Part shown: positions 25,912 through 38,308 of the stretch, one piece after another
Position numbering within the stretch: the stretch's first letter is position 1
How the letters are laid out: each line of letters opens with the position of its first letter
DNA from: Ampullaceana balthica
Taxonomy: Eukaryota > Mollusca > Gastropoda > Lymnaeidae
Reading direction: 5' to 3'
Length of the DNA: 64,000 nucleotides
Assembly: GCA_944989445.1 (NCBI GenBank)
Contig: CALYLW010001199.1
Coordinates: 1-64,000 of the forward strand
Made by a program: the position numbers and the translations under genes
Notes under the pieces: model-generated
What the model was told of the DNA's origin: nothing
The model's database searches: none
Seen by the model: the letters and a program-made list of their open reading frames with translations, nothing else

Positions 25912-26527
25912 CTTTGTAAATTTATGTTTTTTTACATAGTGTTTTAGTCTAGCAATAAATATATACAGGTATATATATATAGTATAGCCCTAGTCCTAGT
26001 CCTACAAGGAAGTTGCTATTAAAAATTCTCCAGATTCGACTCCAATTTACTTCCGTGAAAAAATAACATAAACAAAATTTGGACCAAGTATTTGGGGTAG
26101 AAAATAAATAAAACAGACTTACTTGCGAATAGCCGCTGAAAAGTAAGAGAAAGTGCCATGGCCAGGTCCAGGGCTAAACTCACGACTACCGCTGTGAGAT
26201 TTTGTAATACTTCATAATATAAATATCTAATTCAAATACAAAGTTAAATTTTTATAATTTTTCTTACCATAATGTTATAAAAGATATTTTACGAATATTC
26301 TTTTTAATGTATAGGCATACATATTTCAAGTTTCAAATACTTGTCATCGTTTACGACTTCAGCAGTTAGATCCACCACTCTGGTCTTTAATCAATGAGGT
26401 AAGAAATATTCTTTAATGCTTTGTTATTGTTTACAAAATGTCCAAATAAAATAAATACTCTACGCTCAACAGAAGTATTAATATAAATACATTTATTATT
26501 AAGCCTAAAAAAAATTAATATCGAGCT
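25912..26527. promoter_or_regulatory. Putative bidirectional promoter between ARPIN and TATDN3
   Basis: Only 616 bp separate the two divergent start codons, so both promoters must lie here unless non-coding 5' exons extend outward. An ETS-like TTACTTCCGTGA occurs at about 26,047, with a second copy at the ARPIN exon 1 end. No TATA box stands out near either start. On the minus strand, a TTTTCAG acceptor-like site and a GTAAGT donor-like site near 26,120 might bound a tiny 5' UTR exon. Shared promoter function is inferred from the spacing only. Confidence 0.45.
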
Positions 26528-29500
26528 ATGTCCGATTATGAGACTAAAAAACCTTCATCGGTGATTGTTGATGTTCATACTCATCTGACCGATAGTTTGT
26601 TGGTTCAGGTAACGGCACGCACTTCGAGCATCCGATCATTTCCAATCGAATCCGAAATGAAATTTGAATTCTTATTCATATTCCTTTTTACTTTTTATAA
26701 TTATTATATTTTTTTTCGAATTTTATTATTTAAACTTTTCAATTGTTTTAACACTAACCATAAGAGCCATAAGTTGGTGAAATATATATTTAACAGTTGA
26801 GTTACACAATTAAAATTAAAATTTTTTTAAGTATGTAAATCATATTCATATATTAATATTATATTTTAATGTAAAATTTATGAATAGAAACTGCTGCATC
26901 ATCACTGCATATTCAATTCACAATTCATATAGAATATAGAATCATACTTATTGTCATCATTAATTGCTATGATTACTATGATCATGATTCTTCTGAGAAC
27001 TCCTTGAACTAGCAAGTTTCTTTAAATCTGGTTATCTTATCTTATCTATACAGACGCTCCTTCTATGCAGAAGATAGTTGCGTCCACAGACCATGAGAGA
27101 TGATCTGTTGGCAAGTGATGCAGCATTCACAGGCCACGGCTTTGTGGGTTCCACGCATTACCCAGCCGCCTAACTACATGTAGTGTTAGATACCCATTCG
27201 GAGCGGGGTGACTCAGGGACGCCCTAGGCCCCGGGAACAAACCCTTGCCTTCACACGGATTCGAACCCGTGAACATCGGTACGACATTCCAGTGCACAGA
27301 TCATCTGTCATGGTCTGTGGACGCAACTATCTTCTACATAGAAGGAGCGTATGTATAGATAAGATAAGATAAGATGTATCTGCTTTTGACTCATTCCAGA
27401 GTTTACATAAGCAAGCTTGCTTTTACTTTTTCTCAATTCAGCCCTAATTATTTTCAATCTTTGTTTCAGTGAAGAATTTTTAAAAACGTTCATTTATTTT
27501 TTGTATTATATAGGATATTTCAAATGCAAATTTTAAATTTCATAAATTGTTCACAAGTTGCAATGTGAATATAGAAGAGCAACATGTGTTTCATGAGCCG
27601 CTGTTTGGCCACCCTTGGCCTAGACTATTAATTTACTATACTATTGAATATAAACAGCTTCTACTACTGCTACTTATACACGGTGACACAAAAAAAAAGA
27701 ACTTTTTAACAATCCAATTAAACCAAGAGTTATTTTTTTAAAAAAACATTTAATCATAGTAATCGAAACCTTAAAATATTCCATTAAAGAAATATTAATG
27801 GAATTAATCACTTTTTAAAAAAATACGTCCTTTAGATGCCGTCCTCCTGTACGAATGCATAAGTAAAAAATTCCTGTTTTTGTGTGTCACCATGTACTTC
27901 TTGACTTCTTGTCTTAATCTTTCCTATTTAAAGTTTTTTGTTATCATAACACTGACAACCCTTCATCATTTTCTTTTTGATATTGGTCCATAATCATAAT
28001 CTTGACTTCATGTCATAACATTTCCAACCCATCCCCCCACCTTAAACTTAAATGAAATGTGCTTACTTTACTTAAATATAATTACAATAGGTATTAATCA
28101 TCCCTATGGCGGATTAAGGGGTGGGGGCTGAACGGGCTAAAGCTAGAGGCCCCCGATGATTTAGGGGCCCCCAAATTTAGTATATTTTATAATAAAGGTG
28201 GACAAATGTTTGCATGAATCCGTAAAAATATAATAAATTAATAACATCTTATCTATTAATCTTATCGTTTTTTGGACCCGATAGCCTTAGTAATCGAAAA
28301 ACTTAATTTAATACGCTCAATAAGAGAAAATATTAATAAATACTATTTATATCTTTTAAATTTACCAAATTGTCAGGATCTGCTTGTCTCGTGGCAATGT
28401 GTTGGCTTGTAGCGCAAGCGGTGCCTGGTTCCATTACTAGCGGTGGAATATATATATTTTTTCATTTGTCTTTTTTTTTAAAACATTATCTTTTTACACT
28501 CAATTTTAGGATACAGACAAACAGTTATTTCTTCATGTTCGTTTTTTTTAATGAATCCAATCCCGTAGTACAGACAAATTATGAGCAAGTAACCAATGGA
28601 CTATTTAGTAACAAGCAACAGTCTTTTATTACTATTAGCTGCCAGCAATCATTTTATTTAAGGAGATGCTGGCTGGATAGGGCCCCAGTTTGAATTGCAG
28701 CCAGGGGCCCCGTGCAGTCTAAATCCGACCCTGAATCATCCCACACCAAAACAAAATAAGAAACAACTAAATATTTCAGTTTTGGCTTTGGTTGTTATCA
28801 TTCTGTAAATAGCTTTCCAGAAAATATCAACTCAATCATTGAAAATGAAATGCACAGTTTACAAACACACACACACACCATCACACAAATTCAACTGATA
28901 CTGACTTCGACTATGAACAAAACAAAAAAAACTGATTAAATTTTTTTTAAAGTATTGATAATGATAGGAATAAAACAATCAGGGTCTCTCCGAACCCCTT
29001 ACATTAACTTTGCTTCCAGCACATAATGGGGTTATGGAGTGCCCCCCCATATTGTCACATTAATGGCAATGCTTAGAAACTTATTACACAATTTTATTCA
29101 ACATGAAAGGAAAAGTGTGACCCCCCCCCCTCCTCACCTAGAGGGCGAATTTTATAAATAGCCCCATGGCATAGTAATTCCTTGTAATAATTTAAACTCT
29201 CATTTTCAAAAAAAAACAACAACTTCTTTATGGACCAACTAAAATATTAATTTTTGTGCAATTTGAAAACTAATTATTTTCAGGATATCAGGAATATCAT
29301 TGACAGAGCACTTCAAGTAAGATTGTTGATATATGTATAAAAGTAGTTAAACTTTAGTTATATGTGCTGCAGGTGGCCCAATGAAAGAATCTGAATTTCA
29401 TGAAGTTTTTACACAATCACAAAAAGAGTGACTTTCCATCCCACACATCTAAAACATTTCACAGAACTAGAGGCAGATGAGGAGACTTAACAGCTTTATC

Positions 29501-32500
29501 GATTTAAAAAAAACTGTTTAATCAGTGGGAAATAGAAAAATATTCAATGCTTTCAACAACTGGTGACAGTCACTTTTTGTGTGATTCCATCAAAACTTCA
29601 TCAAGTTGAGATTCATGATCATAATAGTAATAGTTTCTCATGATCGACTTGAGTTAAAAATTCACAAGTTTAAGATAAAAGTAGTTTGTACTGTTATTAC
29701 TTTTTTTTTATTGTGTCTTAATTTTGTTAGCATCCAATTAATCTCTGTTACAGCAAACATTTTTCAGAACCCTGTTGGATTTTGATATAAATTTTAATAT
29801 TTTAAAATGTTTAATAAAAGATGATATCTGCCAATCTCCTTTAATTTTATTTACTATTTTATCTTATTAACAAATTAACTATTTCATTAATTATTACCAG
29901 AATGATGTTCGAGCAGCTTTGGTGGTGGCAGAAAATTTTGCAGAGTTTAGTAGTGTTTTAGAACTTTCTGAAAGGTACACAAGTATTTTATCTGAACTAC
30001 TAAAACTTGTTTCAGTAATAAATTATTATTTCATTTGTTTCTTACTGGTCATTCACTTTAACTGGATACTGTACAAGTGAAATAATACTTCTTTCAAGGT
30101 ATCCCAAGTTTGTAGTTCCCTGTCTTGGGGTACATCCCATCCAGGTAAATATTTTAATTAATGAAAAATGGTAACAAAACCAAGAAAGTTAATTTAGGAA
30201 ATGAGATTATTTTTTTTAGAATGTGGGCAGTGAATGAAAACTTAAATATGATTTACCTATTTATAAATAAAGAAGAATATAAGTTGCTTTTATAAAATTA
30301 TGGACCAATTCTTTAAATGAAATTCCATTAGAGATTTAAAAGAAAAATGAAAAGCCATCAGAAAAATTTGGAGGAGCTCTATGATTTCGTACAACATATT
30401 TAAATCTGTTTGGGAAAATAAAAGATCAATTTTAATTGTATTGTTAAAGGTTGAAAATTAGCTGAAGTTTCCATTATTTAAAAAAAAATAGTTTATAAGT
30501 TAAATTTTGCATACTGATGAGTTATTTTATTTTTCTAATCCCAAGGCTACTGGGAAAATTGATGAAAGAGGAATTGAAATTAAGAGAAGTGTGATTGTTC
30601 AGGTATATTTTTTAAAGTTTGAATTGGGGCTGCATAAAATTTTCTTCTCTCTCCTAATTATTTGTTGAAACCAAAAGCTTTATAACAATTTTTAATTTTC
30701 TTTCTTCTTCTAAATACAGTTTTAAATCTTATCAAGCATGAGAGTGAGGAGAATTGTAAATGTTGTTCTCATATTCTGTTAATTTGTGAGGAGAACTGTA
30801 AATGTTGTTCTCATATTCTGTTAATTTGTGAGGAGAACTGTAAATGTTGTTCTCATATTCTGTTAATTTGTGAGGGGAATTATCAGGTCTTAGAATACAA
30901 ATCAGATTAATTTAAACTAAAAATTTATACATTTTGTTATTCATAAAAAATGTTGGTGACTCTGCTCTTTGTTTTGTCTGTAAGGATTATGATGGAGTTG
31001 AAGAAGCCATTGAAAAAGCTATGAATGTTATAGGATGCATAGGTGAGGTGAGCAGTTTATCTTATGGAACAAATTAATTGGGAAAAAAAAAGTAAAGATT
31101 ATTTCAGGCTTTGGACACTAATTTTTTACAATTTAGACCTTACTTTATCACTTGCAGACTTCACATGCTTTTAGAAATTTCTTGGCTTGTATGGCAACAG
31201 CCTACACAGCTGAGAAGTGAATTTTCACCAAGGGTGAACATATCATTTTATTCTTTTTAGATTGGTCTAGATTTTAGTCCAAGATTCTGCCAGACATCCG
31301 ACGACAAAGAAGTGCAGAAACTAATTCTAACCAAACAAGTGAGTCTCATGGTATAGCTTTATGTGATAATTTTTTTTTGCATCATATTAGGAGCTAACTC
31401 AGCAGTGTTTAAAAAAAACTGCAGTGATGTAATCTTTATTTAATGCATGTTGATCAGCTCAAAGATAACCCATCCTTTCTCTAGCTTGGTACTTATCACT
31501 GCTGGAACATTAGAAGGTGATCACCTTTTTTATTTGTTTCCGTTCTTTTTTAATATACATTAATATAATTTACATATCATATTTATCAAGCTTTTTCAAG
31601 TTGACATTTTTTTTCTTCTAATTTTTTCCAGGTTCGCCTAGCACAAAAACTCAATTTATCTATGTGAGTTTTTAAAATAACTTTTTAGCACTTATCATTG
31701 TTAATCCCCTTTTTTTCAAATATTAACTAAGTTTCACGGTCGTATACAAAATGTAGATTCCATGTGAGCTTCACAGATCTCCTACTCATATCACCCCCAA
31801 CCACCTTCATTTTTGATAAAAGATTAATCAAAATAAAGATAATAAATTGTTTCCTTTATGCCCCAGAGCCCTGATACTAAAGATCCTTATTACTGTTAGC
31901 ACAGACATGTATTAGTATATATATAAAGTTGAATTGAAATGAGAGTTTTCTCACTCTTAACGTCAACTTGTGGGGACGCGGTGGTCGAGTGGTAGCGCAC
32001 TGGACTGTCGTACCGATGGTCACGGGTTCGAATCCGTGTGAAGGCAAGGGTTTGTTCCCGGGGCCTAGGGGGTCCCTGAGTCACCCCGCTCCGAATGGGT
32101 ACCTAACACTAGTTAGGCGGCTGGGTAATGCGTGGAACCCACAAAGCCGTGGCCTGTGAGCGCTGCATCACTTGCCAACAGATCATCTGTCATGGTCTGT
32201 GGACGCAACTATCTTCTGCATAGAAGGAGCGTCTGTATAGATAAGATAAGAGAAGAACTATTCTCATAAAATTTATAATTATAGACATGCTTACACTACT
32301 GGTACATACGCATAAATTAATATTTTAATATCATTGATCTTTGTTACTTTAAGTGTGGTCAGCTGACTGGTGCTTTTCCATGAATTAATTATTTAATACC
32401 AAGATTATGTTGCCTTCGTAAATAATGTATTTTGAATCATTTTTTCCCTCCAATCTTTTTGCAATATGCTTGTTACCAAAAAAAATGAATGAAATTTCTA

Positions 32501-34295
32501 TTGGAATGGTTTGTAGTGGTCACAGATAATTGTAGAAAGATGCCCACAATAAAAATATTTTCAAAGATGGTTTTATCAAAATATTTTTAAAAAAAGAGTT
32601 TGAAAGTGGCTCTATGTAATTTCTATTAAAAAAAATAATTGTATAGTCAAGATCAATCAGCATCCTTCCGTCTCGCGAGACGATGGTGCATCACCCATCC
32701 CTCTCCAGGTCAGCGGAGGACTTTATTAGTAGCGTTAGTCATTCATCATCATTTTTATAGTGGCTTTAACATGGGCTCAATCCCACGCCCCTCAGCTTGT
32801 GAGGCGAGCGCACTATTGACTTCGCTATTCAGCCAAATGATGCTTACCCAAAAAAGTATATCAGAAAATCTGTAATGAAAAGAAATTCTTTATTAAATTT
32901 TAACTCTTTAATCCTTAAAGAAAACCTATAAATTGATTTGCAGTTTTTGATGCGCAGGTTAATGAATACCAAATGCCAACTATTTTTTTTATATATTGAA
33001 CTCAGAAATGTTCATTCAAGATCTGCTGGAAAACAAACAGTTCAGTTGTTAAAAGAACTAGGTAAGTTCATCTGCATATTTAATTATAATTATCAATTGT
33101 TAAACAAAATTCTTATTCCCATGGAATCCAGTACAAAAAAATTAAAATCAAACATTACTCAATTAAATTTCTTAAAAGTAGATTTGTGATAATTTAGTTT
33201 ATTAAATATTAATATCCTATTTTTTAAAACATTTTTAATGAGATCTATACATTTTCTTATAACATTAATAATACTCTGTTTATAAAACTTAAATACCTCT
33301 AAGAATTGACAGCTATATAAATTAAATAAAACTACAACTGTTTTTAGGTGCACATCATGTTTTACTTCATGCCTTTGATGGACGGGCCTCTGTGGCTCTA
33401 AAAGGAGTATCCAGTGGCTTTTACTTTTCTATCACAGCTAGTATTTGTAGAGATCCACAGGTATTGTGTTATTTAAAAAATTATAAAGGCATCTGAAAAG
33501 AAATATGGATTTTTTTTTAAATAAAAAAATCTTAGAGATAAAACCTTTAATACACAGGATTTTTAAAAGTTTAAATAAGAAATCTTTAAAATATGAAATT
33601 GGTAGAAGAAATTTCTCTCACTGCTTAGTCTGTTAAAATAGGTGGATTTTTCTTGAACTGTTATGTATATGTAATGAAATGTTGTATCCGAATTAAAAAT
33701 AGTTTGAGACTCATAAAGCAATTTTTTGTTCTTTCTTTTTTTTTAAAACAATTTTTTATGTGACCAGCACTTTACATTTATTCCCTTTAGCTTCAGAAGA
33801 TGGTAAAAATGTTACCACTTGGAAATTTGATGGTAGAAACAGATTCACCAGCAATCGCCCCCATTAAAGGAGTAAGTATGTTTGTTAGCTGGTGATTTTA
33901 AATCAGGGATAATTTCCCTCACTTTAAAGTTCGGAAACTCAAATTTTATTTTAAAATTAATTTTATTACAATTAAAGCTATTTAAAAAGATTTTAATTTA
34001 CCAAGAACAAATAAAAGAAAATAATAAGTCATAGTTGATTTGAATTTGTCTTCTAACAAAATCATAAATACAATGTTTTAACCTCACATAATTTTTATGC
34101 CCTGTTAGTCTGTTATAAAAAACTGTTGTTATATGTTCGTTATTCAAATTACAGGCTGTAAATGAACCAGCTAATGCTGTCATTGCCTGTGAGCATATAG
34201 CCAAAATAAAGAAGGTGGATATTGAGGATGTGAAGCGAATCACAACAGAAAATGCTGTGAAAGTTTTTCCCAAACTGAAAACTTTGTTGCAATGA
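26528..34295 (+). CDS. TATDN3: TATDN3-like TatD family metal-dependent hydrolase (12 exons)
   Basis: Exons: 26528-26608, 29284-29316, 29901-29974, 30099-30144, 30546-30602, 30985-31047, 31261-31338, 31632-31663, 33006-33061, 33348-33460, 33791-33871, 34155-34295. All introns are GT-AG with matching phases; the product is 284 residues (human about 274). TatD hydrolases are TIM-barrel, two-metal enzymes with DNase-type activity; the exact substrate of TATDN3 is unsettled. The metal ligands are all present: HTH at 17-19, Glu118 in IGE followed by IGLDFSPRF, His158 in NVHSRSAG, His181 in LLHAFDG and Asp229 in ETDSP. The family end [10 protein letters not shown] is also kept. The start is supported by VDVHTHL right after it and by an AGCTATGT context. 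Introns hold SINEs, a hAT MITE and a 42-bp triplication. It looks intact and functional. Confidence 0.95.
27032..27372. mobile_element. Two SINE copies fused into an inverted repeat, TATDN3 intron 1
   Basis: 27,032 to about 27,294 is an antisense SINE, running from its GATAAG tail and stem-loop through the B box (GGATTCGAACCC on this strand) almost to the A box. From about 27,297 it joins the sense 3' end of another copy (CAGATCATCTGTCATGG, the stem-loop, then ATAAGATAAGATAAG). The outer roughly 75 bp on each side are near-perfect inverted repeats. Neither copy is complete. Confidence 0.85.
28104..28733. mobile_element. hAT-type MITE with perfect 8-bp duplication, TATDN3 intron 1
   Basis: It starts CTATGGCGGATTAAG and ends AAATCCGACCCTG, and is flanked by AATCATCC on both sides (28,096-28,103 and 28,734-28,741), a perfect 8-bp duplication. 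GGGGCCCC-rich subterminal blocks (AGAGGCCCCCGATGATTTA and GCAGCCAGGGGCCCC) match those of the shorter copy at 39,544, in the opposite orientation. A 107-codon frame inside is not transposase-like. Confidence 0.85.
30746..30871. repeat. 42-bp unit repeated three times in TATDN3 intron 5
   Basis: Three near-identical 42-bp units run head to tail, each starting GAGGAGAACTGTAAATG and holding GAGAAC and GTTCTC as a small inverted repeat. The array sits in the intron between exons 5 and 6. Confidence 0.9.
31972..32252 (+). mobile_element. tRNA-derived SINE, best full-length copy, TATDN3 intron 8
   Basis: The A box lies in GCGGTGGTCGAGTGGTAGCG and the perfect B box is GGTTCGAATCC (about 32,025). 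The tRNA-like head is followed by a body (CCCGGGGCCTAGG, GTAATGCGTGGAACCC) and a 3' end. The head resembles a Ser-type tRNA. The 3' end is a stem-loop at 32,201-32,234 (GGACGC pairs GCGTCT; CTTCT pairs AGAAG around GCAT), then ATAAGATAAG. RNA polymerase III transcription is expected from the two boxes. Confidence 0.93.
32655..32832 (-). mobile_element. Possible second tRNA-derived SINE fragment, TATDN3 intron 8
   Basis: On the minus strand, TGGCTGAATAGCGAAGTC resembles an A box, GCGCTCGCCTCACAAGC an anticodon arm, and GGGATTGAGCCC a B box. The sequence then runs on through a region with TCTCGCGAGA. The head differs from the main SINE. No other copy is seen in the window, so the call rests on tRNA resemblance only. 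Confidence 0.4.
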
Positions 34296-34325
34296 TTGTC
34301 TTTCCTTCATTGATGGTTATGGCTA

Positions 34326-34354
34326 AATAAACTAATTTGCTGTTGTTGAATAAA
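34326..34354 (+). terminator. Tandem polyadenylation signals of TATDN3
   Basis: Two AATAAA hexamers lie at 34,326-34,331 and 34,349-34,354, 31 and 54 bases after the TGA stop. A T-rich stretch follows at 34,356-34,365. The order and distance fit a short 3' UTR. Confidence 0.75.
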
Positions 34355-34419
34355 ATTTGTTTTCCCCCCAAACAAAAACTTATGTCTCTTAATCCGTTAA
34401 CGCTAACCTAATCAGTGAT

Positions 34420-34545
34420 CAGAGGCGTCACCAGGGGGGTGCGGGCCGAACTGGCAGACTCGGAGGAGATCTGTGGGGTAAGTCGTGAGGGGTGTGACAC
34501 CATGAGCTACCGCACTGGGTGACACAAACCCTAGTGGCACCACTG
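34420..34545. mobile_element. hAT-type MITE, CAGAGGCGTCAC family
   Basis: It starts CAGAGGCGTCACCAGGGG and ends CCCTAGTGGCACCACTG, which are inverted termini of the same family as the copies at 24.07 and 41.91 kb. It is internally deleted compared with the 41.9-kb copy. The flanking 8-mers match poorly (4 of 8), so the duplication is not convincing. Confidence 0.65.
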
Positions 34546-36355
34546 AACCTGATTATGGGTCATTATTGATATTTGTGTCAAGTTTGGTGAAGATCCATCA
34601 ATCCATATTGAAATTTAGGTGGAGCATATAAATCTTCTTTTAAAAAATATGATTTAAGTTGATGAAAATTATTCTTATCATTATGTAGTAAGTTATATTT
34701 TCTTCAAATGAATAAAGAAGAAATATTAAGTATATAAGTTAAAAAAGTGCAGGTATGCTAGTATTACTGGCATGAATCTCCATCATTCAATGCTCTCAAG
34801 CTGACAGATAAACCATGAGAAGTTTATTGCCTATGTTTTACAGAGCCATGTAATGTAAGTTTATATTTAGTCATCAATCCTACTCTAACATTTGATCCAC
34901 CAGAGAGCTATGGTTTTGAAATTTCTATGCAGGGTTTCTATATTGTTGAAAAATGATGTTGCTTAACCTCATTGACGGTCTTTCTCTGATATACTGATAT
35001 GTATTTATAAAAATAATTTCAAATATTTGTATACTATACAAAATTTCAGAACGGTTTCTACATTGACTTTACATGAATTAAAATGTTCAAAGTTTTCACA
35101 TATCATAAATAATAAAATACCTGACATGTACATTGCTAATGGATTTGGTTTGCAATATTAATTTTTTTGTTTCACAACTTAGATATAGTTTGAATTGGAA
35201 TATATTTTAAATTAATTTTTTTTGTGCTGAATGACTGACTTTATGTGACAGTAAATTATGAAACATGAGGCTAGAGTGTTGAAGCCGTACCTGTGGGTGG
35301 TGTATGTGTGATATGACTTATTTAAAGTTATTTCACTTACAAGAATACAATTTATCTCATCTCCTTTAGCAGAAGACAAAATTCATTATACACTGTATTT
35401 TTATTTTTTTCAAACTTTGTTCTGGAATGAGATTACTATTTTCTAATTGACAATCTACAACAATATAAGCAACATTTCTCATGAATGATGTCTTTTAATC
35501 AACATAAAATATACAGTATACAGACTAGGACAAAAGAGTGCATACATCTAATTATATAATTTATATCAAAAGTATTAATTATATGTCATTGTTAAATTGC
35601 AATCTAGTTGTGAAAAACTACAACTAGTCACCACTGCTATAACTGACTCATATTTAATATAGCACCTGGCATTGGTTTTAAAAGAAGTCTTATAAAGTAG
35701 ATGAAGAAAAACATCAGCAAACAACAGATAACCATTGAAATTACAAGGCTTTATTATCTGTAGCTAACGGCTGAAAAAAAAACATCAATAGAAAAACAGC
35801 GTGGTTGATGATCCTTGGTGCATGTTTTAAATATATTTACAAAAGACAATATGTCTTTATTTATTACCCCCCACCTCCTAAAAAAGAAATGTAGGAGTGT
35901 ATCATTAATAACATTTCCAGTAAAAATTTAAATTATATTATGAAGAAAAAAACCCAACTAAAATAAATTTAGCTTGTTCAATATAATTATTTACCACAAT
36001 GTATTTTTGGTCTTCCCAATAACATATATGAAAGAGAAAATCTTTGTAAACTAACAAAATATTTCATAACAATGGGAAAGATGATGGTTAAACACAAACC
36101 GTTTCCATACTTTTTTCTATAGGAGGAACAATAATAACAATAATATCTCAACAGTCTTTAGGCTTTTAAAATAAATGTATCTCAATTTAAGAAACTTTCA
36201 ATCTCATGCCATTCCAAACTATTAATGGAGAAAGAGCTACAGGAAGTCAAATACTCCCATTGATGCTTCCACCTCACTCACCTCACTCACTCGTTTACCC
36301 GCCACTCATGCTCGTCCCTTCACCTCATATAGTCATTCCCTGTATCAACCTCACT
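34546..36355. other. Intergenic region between convergent TATDN3 and TMEM179-like genes
   Basis: About 1.8 kb of AT-rich sequence. No exon-like frame, RNA gene or recognised repeat family is seen. It may include 3' UTR sequence of the minus-strand gene if that UTR is long, though the array at 36.4-37.8 kb lies between. Confidence 0.5.
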
Positions 36356-37802
36356 TATTACTCAGCATCACACATGACTCCACCTTACTTATTACTCAGC
36401 ATCACGCATGACTCCACCTTACTTGGACCCATCTCACACATGACTCCACCTTACTTGGACCCATCTCACACATGACTCCACCTTACTTGGACCCATCTCA
36501 CACATGACTCCACCTTACTTGGACCCATCTCACGCATGACTCCACCTTACTTGGACCCATCTCACACATGACTCCACCTTACTTGGACCCATCTCACACA
36601 TGACTCCACCTTACTTGGACCCATCTCACACATGACTCCACCTTACTTGGACCCATCTCACACATGACTCCACCTTACTTGGACCCATCTCACGCATGAC
36701 TCCACCTTACTTGGACCCATCTCACGCATGACTCCACCTTACTTGGACCCATCTCACACATGACTCCACCTTACTTGGACCCATCTCACACATGACTCCA
36801 CCTTACTTGGACCCATCTCACACATGACTCCACCTCACTTGGACCCATCTCACACATGACTCCACCTCACTTGGACCCATCTCACACATGACTCCACCTC
36901 ACTTGGACCCATCTCACACATGACTCCACCTCACTTGGACCCATCTCACACATGACTCCACCTCAGTTGGACCCATCTCACACATGACTCCACCTCACTT
37001 GGACCCATCTCACACATGACTCCACCTCACTTGGACCCATCTCACACATGACTCCACCTTACTTGGACCCATCTCACACATGACTCCACCTTACTTGGAC
37101 CCATCTCACACGACTCCACCTTACTTGGACCCATCTCACACACGACTCCACCTTACTTGGACCCATCTCACACACGACTCCACCTTACTTGGACCCATCT
37201 CACACACGACTCCACCTTACTTGGACCCATCTCACACACGACTCCACCTTACTTGGACCCATCTCATACACGACTCCACCTTACTTGGACCCATCTCACA
37301 CATGACTCCACCTTACTTGGACCCATCTCACACATGACTCCACCTTACTTGGACCCATCTCACACATTACTCCACCTTACTTATTACTCAGCATCACACA
37401 TGACTCCATCTTACTTATTACTCAGCATCACACATGACTCCACCTTACTTATTACTCAGCATCACACATGACTCCACCTTACTTATTACTCAGCATCACA
37501 CATGACTCCACCTTACTTGGACCCATCTCACACATGACTCCACCTTACTTGGACCCATCTCACACATGACTCCACCTTACTTGGACCCATCTCACACATG
37601 ACTCCACCTTACTTGGACCCATCTCACGCATGACTCCATCTTACTTGGACCCATCTCACACATGACTCCACCTTACTTGGACCCATCTCACACATGACTC
37701 CACCTTACTTGGACCCATCTCACACATGACTCCACCTTACTTGGACCCATTTCACACACGAATCCACCTTACTTGGACTAATCTCACACATGAATCCACC
37801 AT
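36356..37802. repeat. 32-bp minisatellite with a 34-bp variant block at both ends
   Basis: The main unit is 32 bp and contains GACTCCACCTTACTTGG and ACCCATCTCACA. At both ends of the array, and once near 37,380-37,500, a 34-bp variant with CTTATTACTCAGCATCACA replaces the second half. An inner block (about 36,830-37,050) has CACCTCACTTGG. Apparent frames with TPPYLDPSH repeats are artefacts, because 32 bp shifts frame each unit. Confidence 0.95.
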
Positions 37803-38308
37803 ACTTATGTATTCCCATAAGCAGTGGACCTAAGGATTAAGTTAGTGAGTGACCGGCATGTTTCATAGACCAAGGGGACAAATCAGTTCTGGAAATAAGT
37901 AAGTGAGAATGATTGGTGGTTAAATTGACCAGCAATAACACAAGTACTCTAAACATCCAGATGCAGATATCTACAACCAAGTAATCAAATATCAATAAAT
38001 TAACACTGAAAGGGTCATTAATTAAATCATGACTACAGAATTTACCAAAACATACTGTACATTTTATGTAAAAAATTTAAAAAGTGTTAATGAAAATGAT
38101 GCAGAATTCTTGAATATTATATAAATAAATAATGCTCCTATTTTCTGATATGATAATTATTTTTTTTCATTTGGCATGTCGTTACCCTTGACAAAATAGT
38201 AAAAGGAATTTTAATCTTTTTTTTACACCGAATTTCAAAGTCTGGGATAAAGTGAATATGTGAAGCATACATAATTCGTTTTCTTTATAAACAATTTCTT
38301 AGGATTTA

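Noticed and set aside
31972..32060. Functional tRNA gene
   Set aside because: The boxes are good, but the sequence is one of several dispersed copies followed by a SINE body and tail, and it does not fold into a full cloverleaf.
36206..37471. Pro-rich TPPYLDPSH repeat protein
   Set aside because: The 32-bp repeat cycles through frames, and the apparent frames switch between units.
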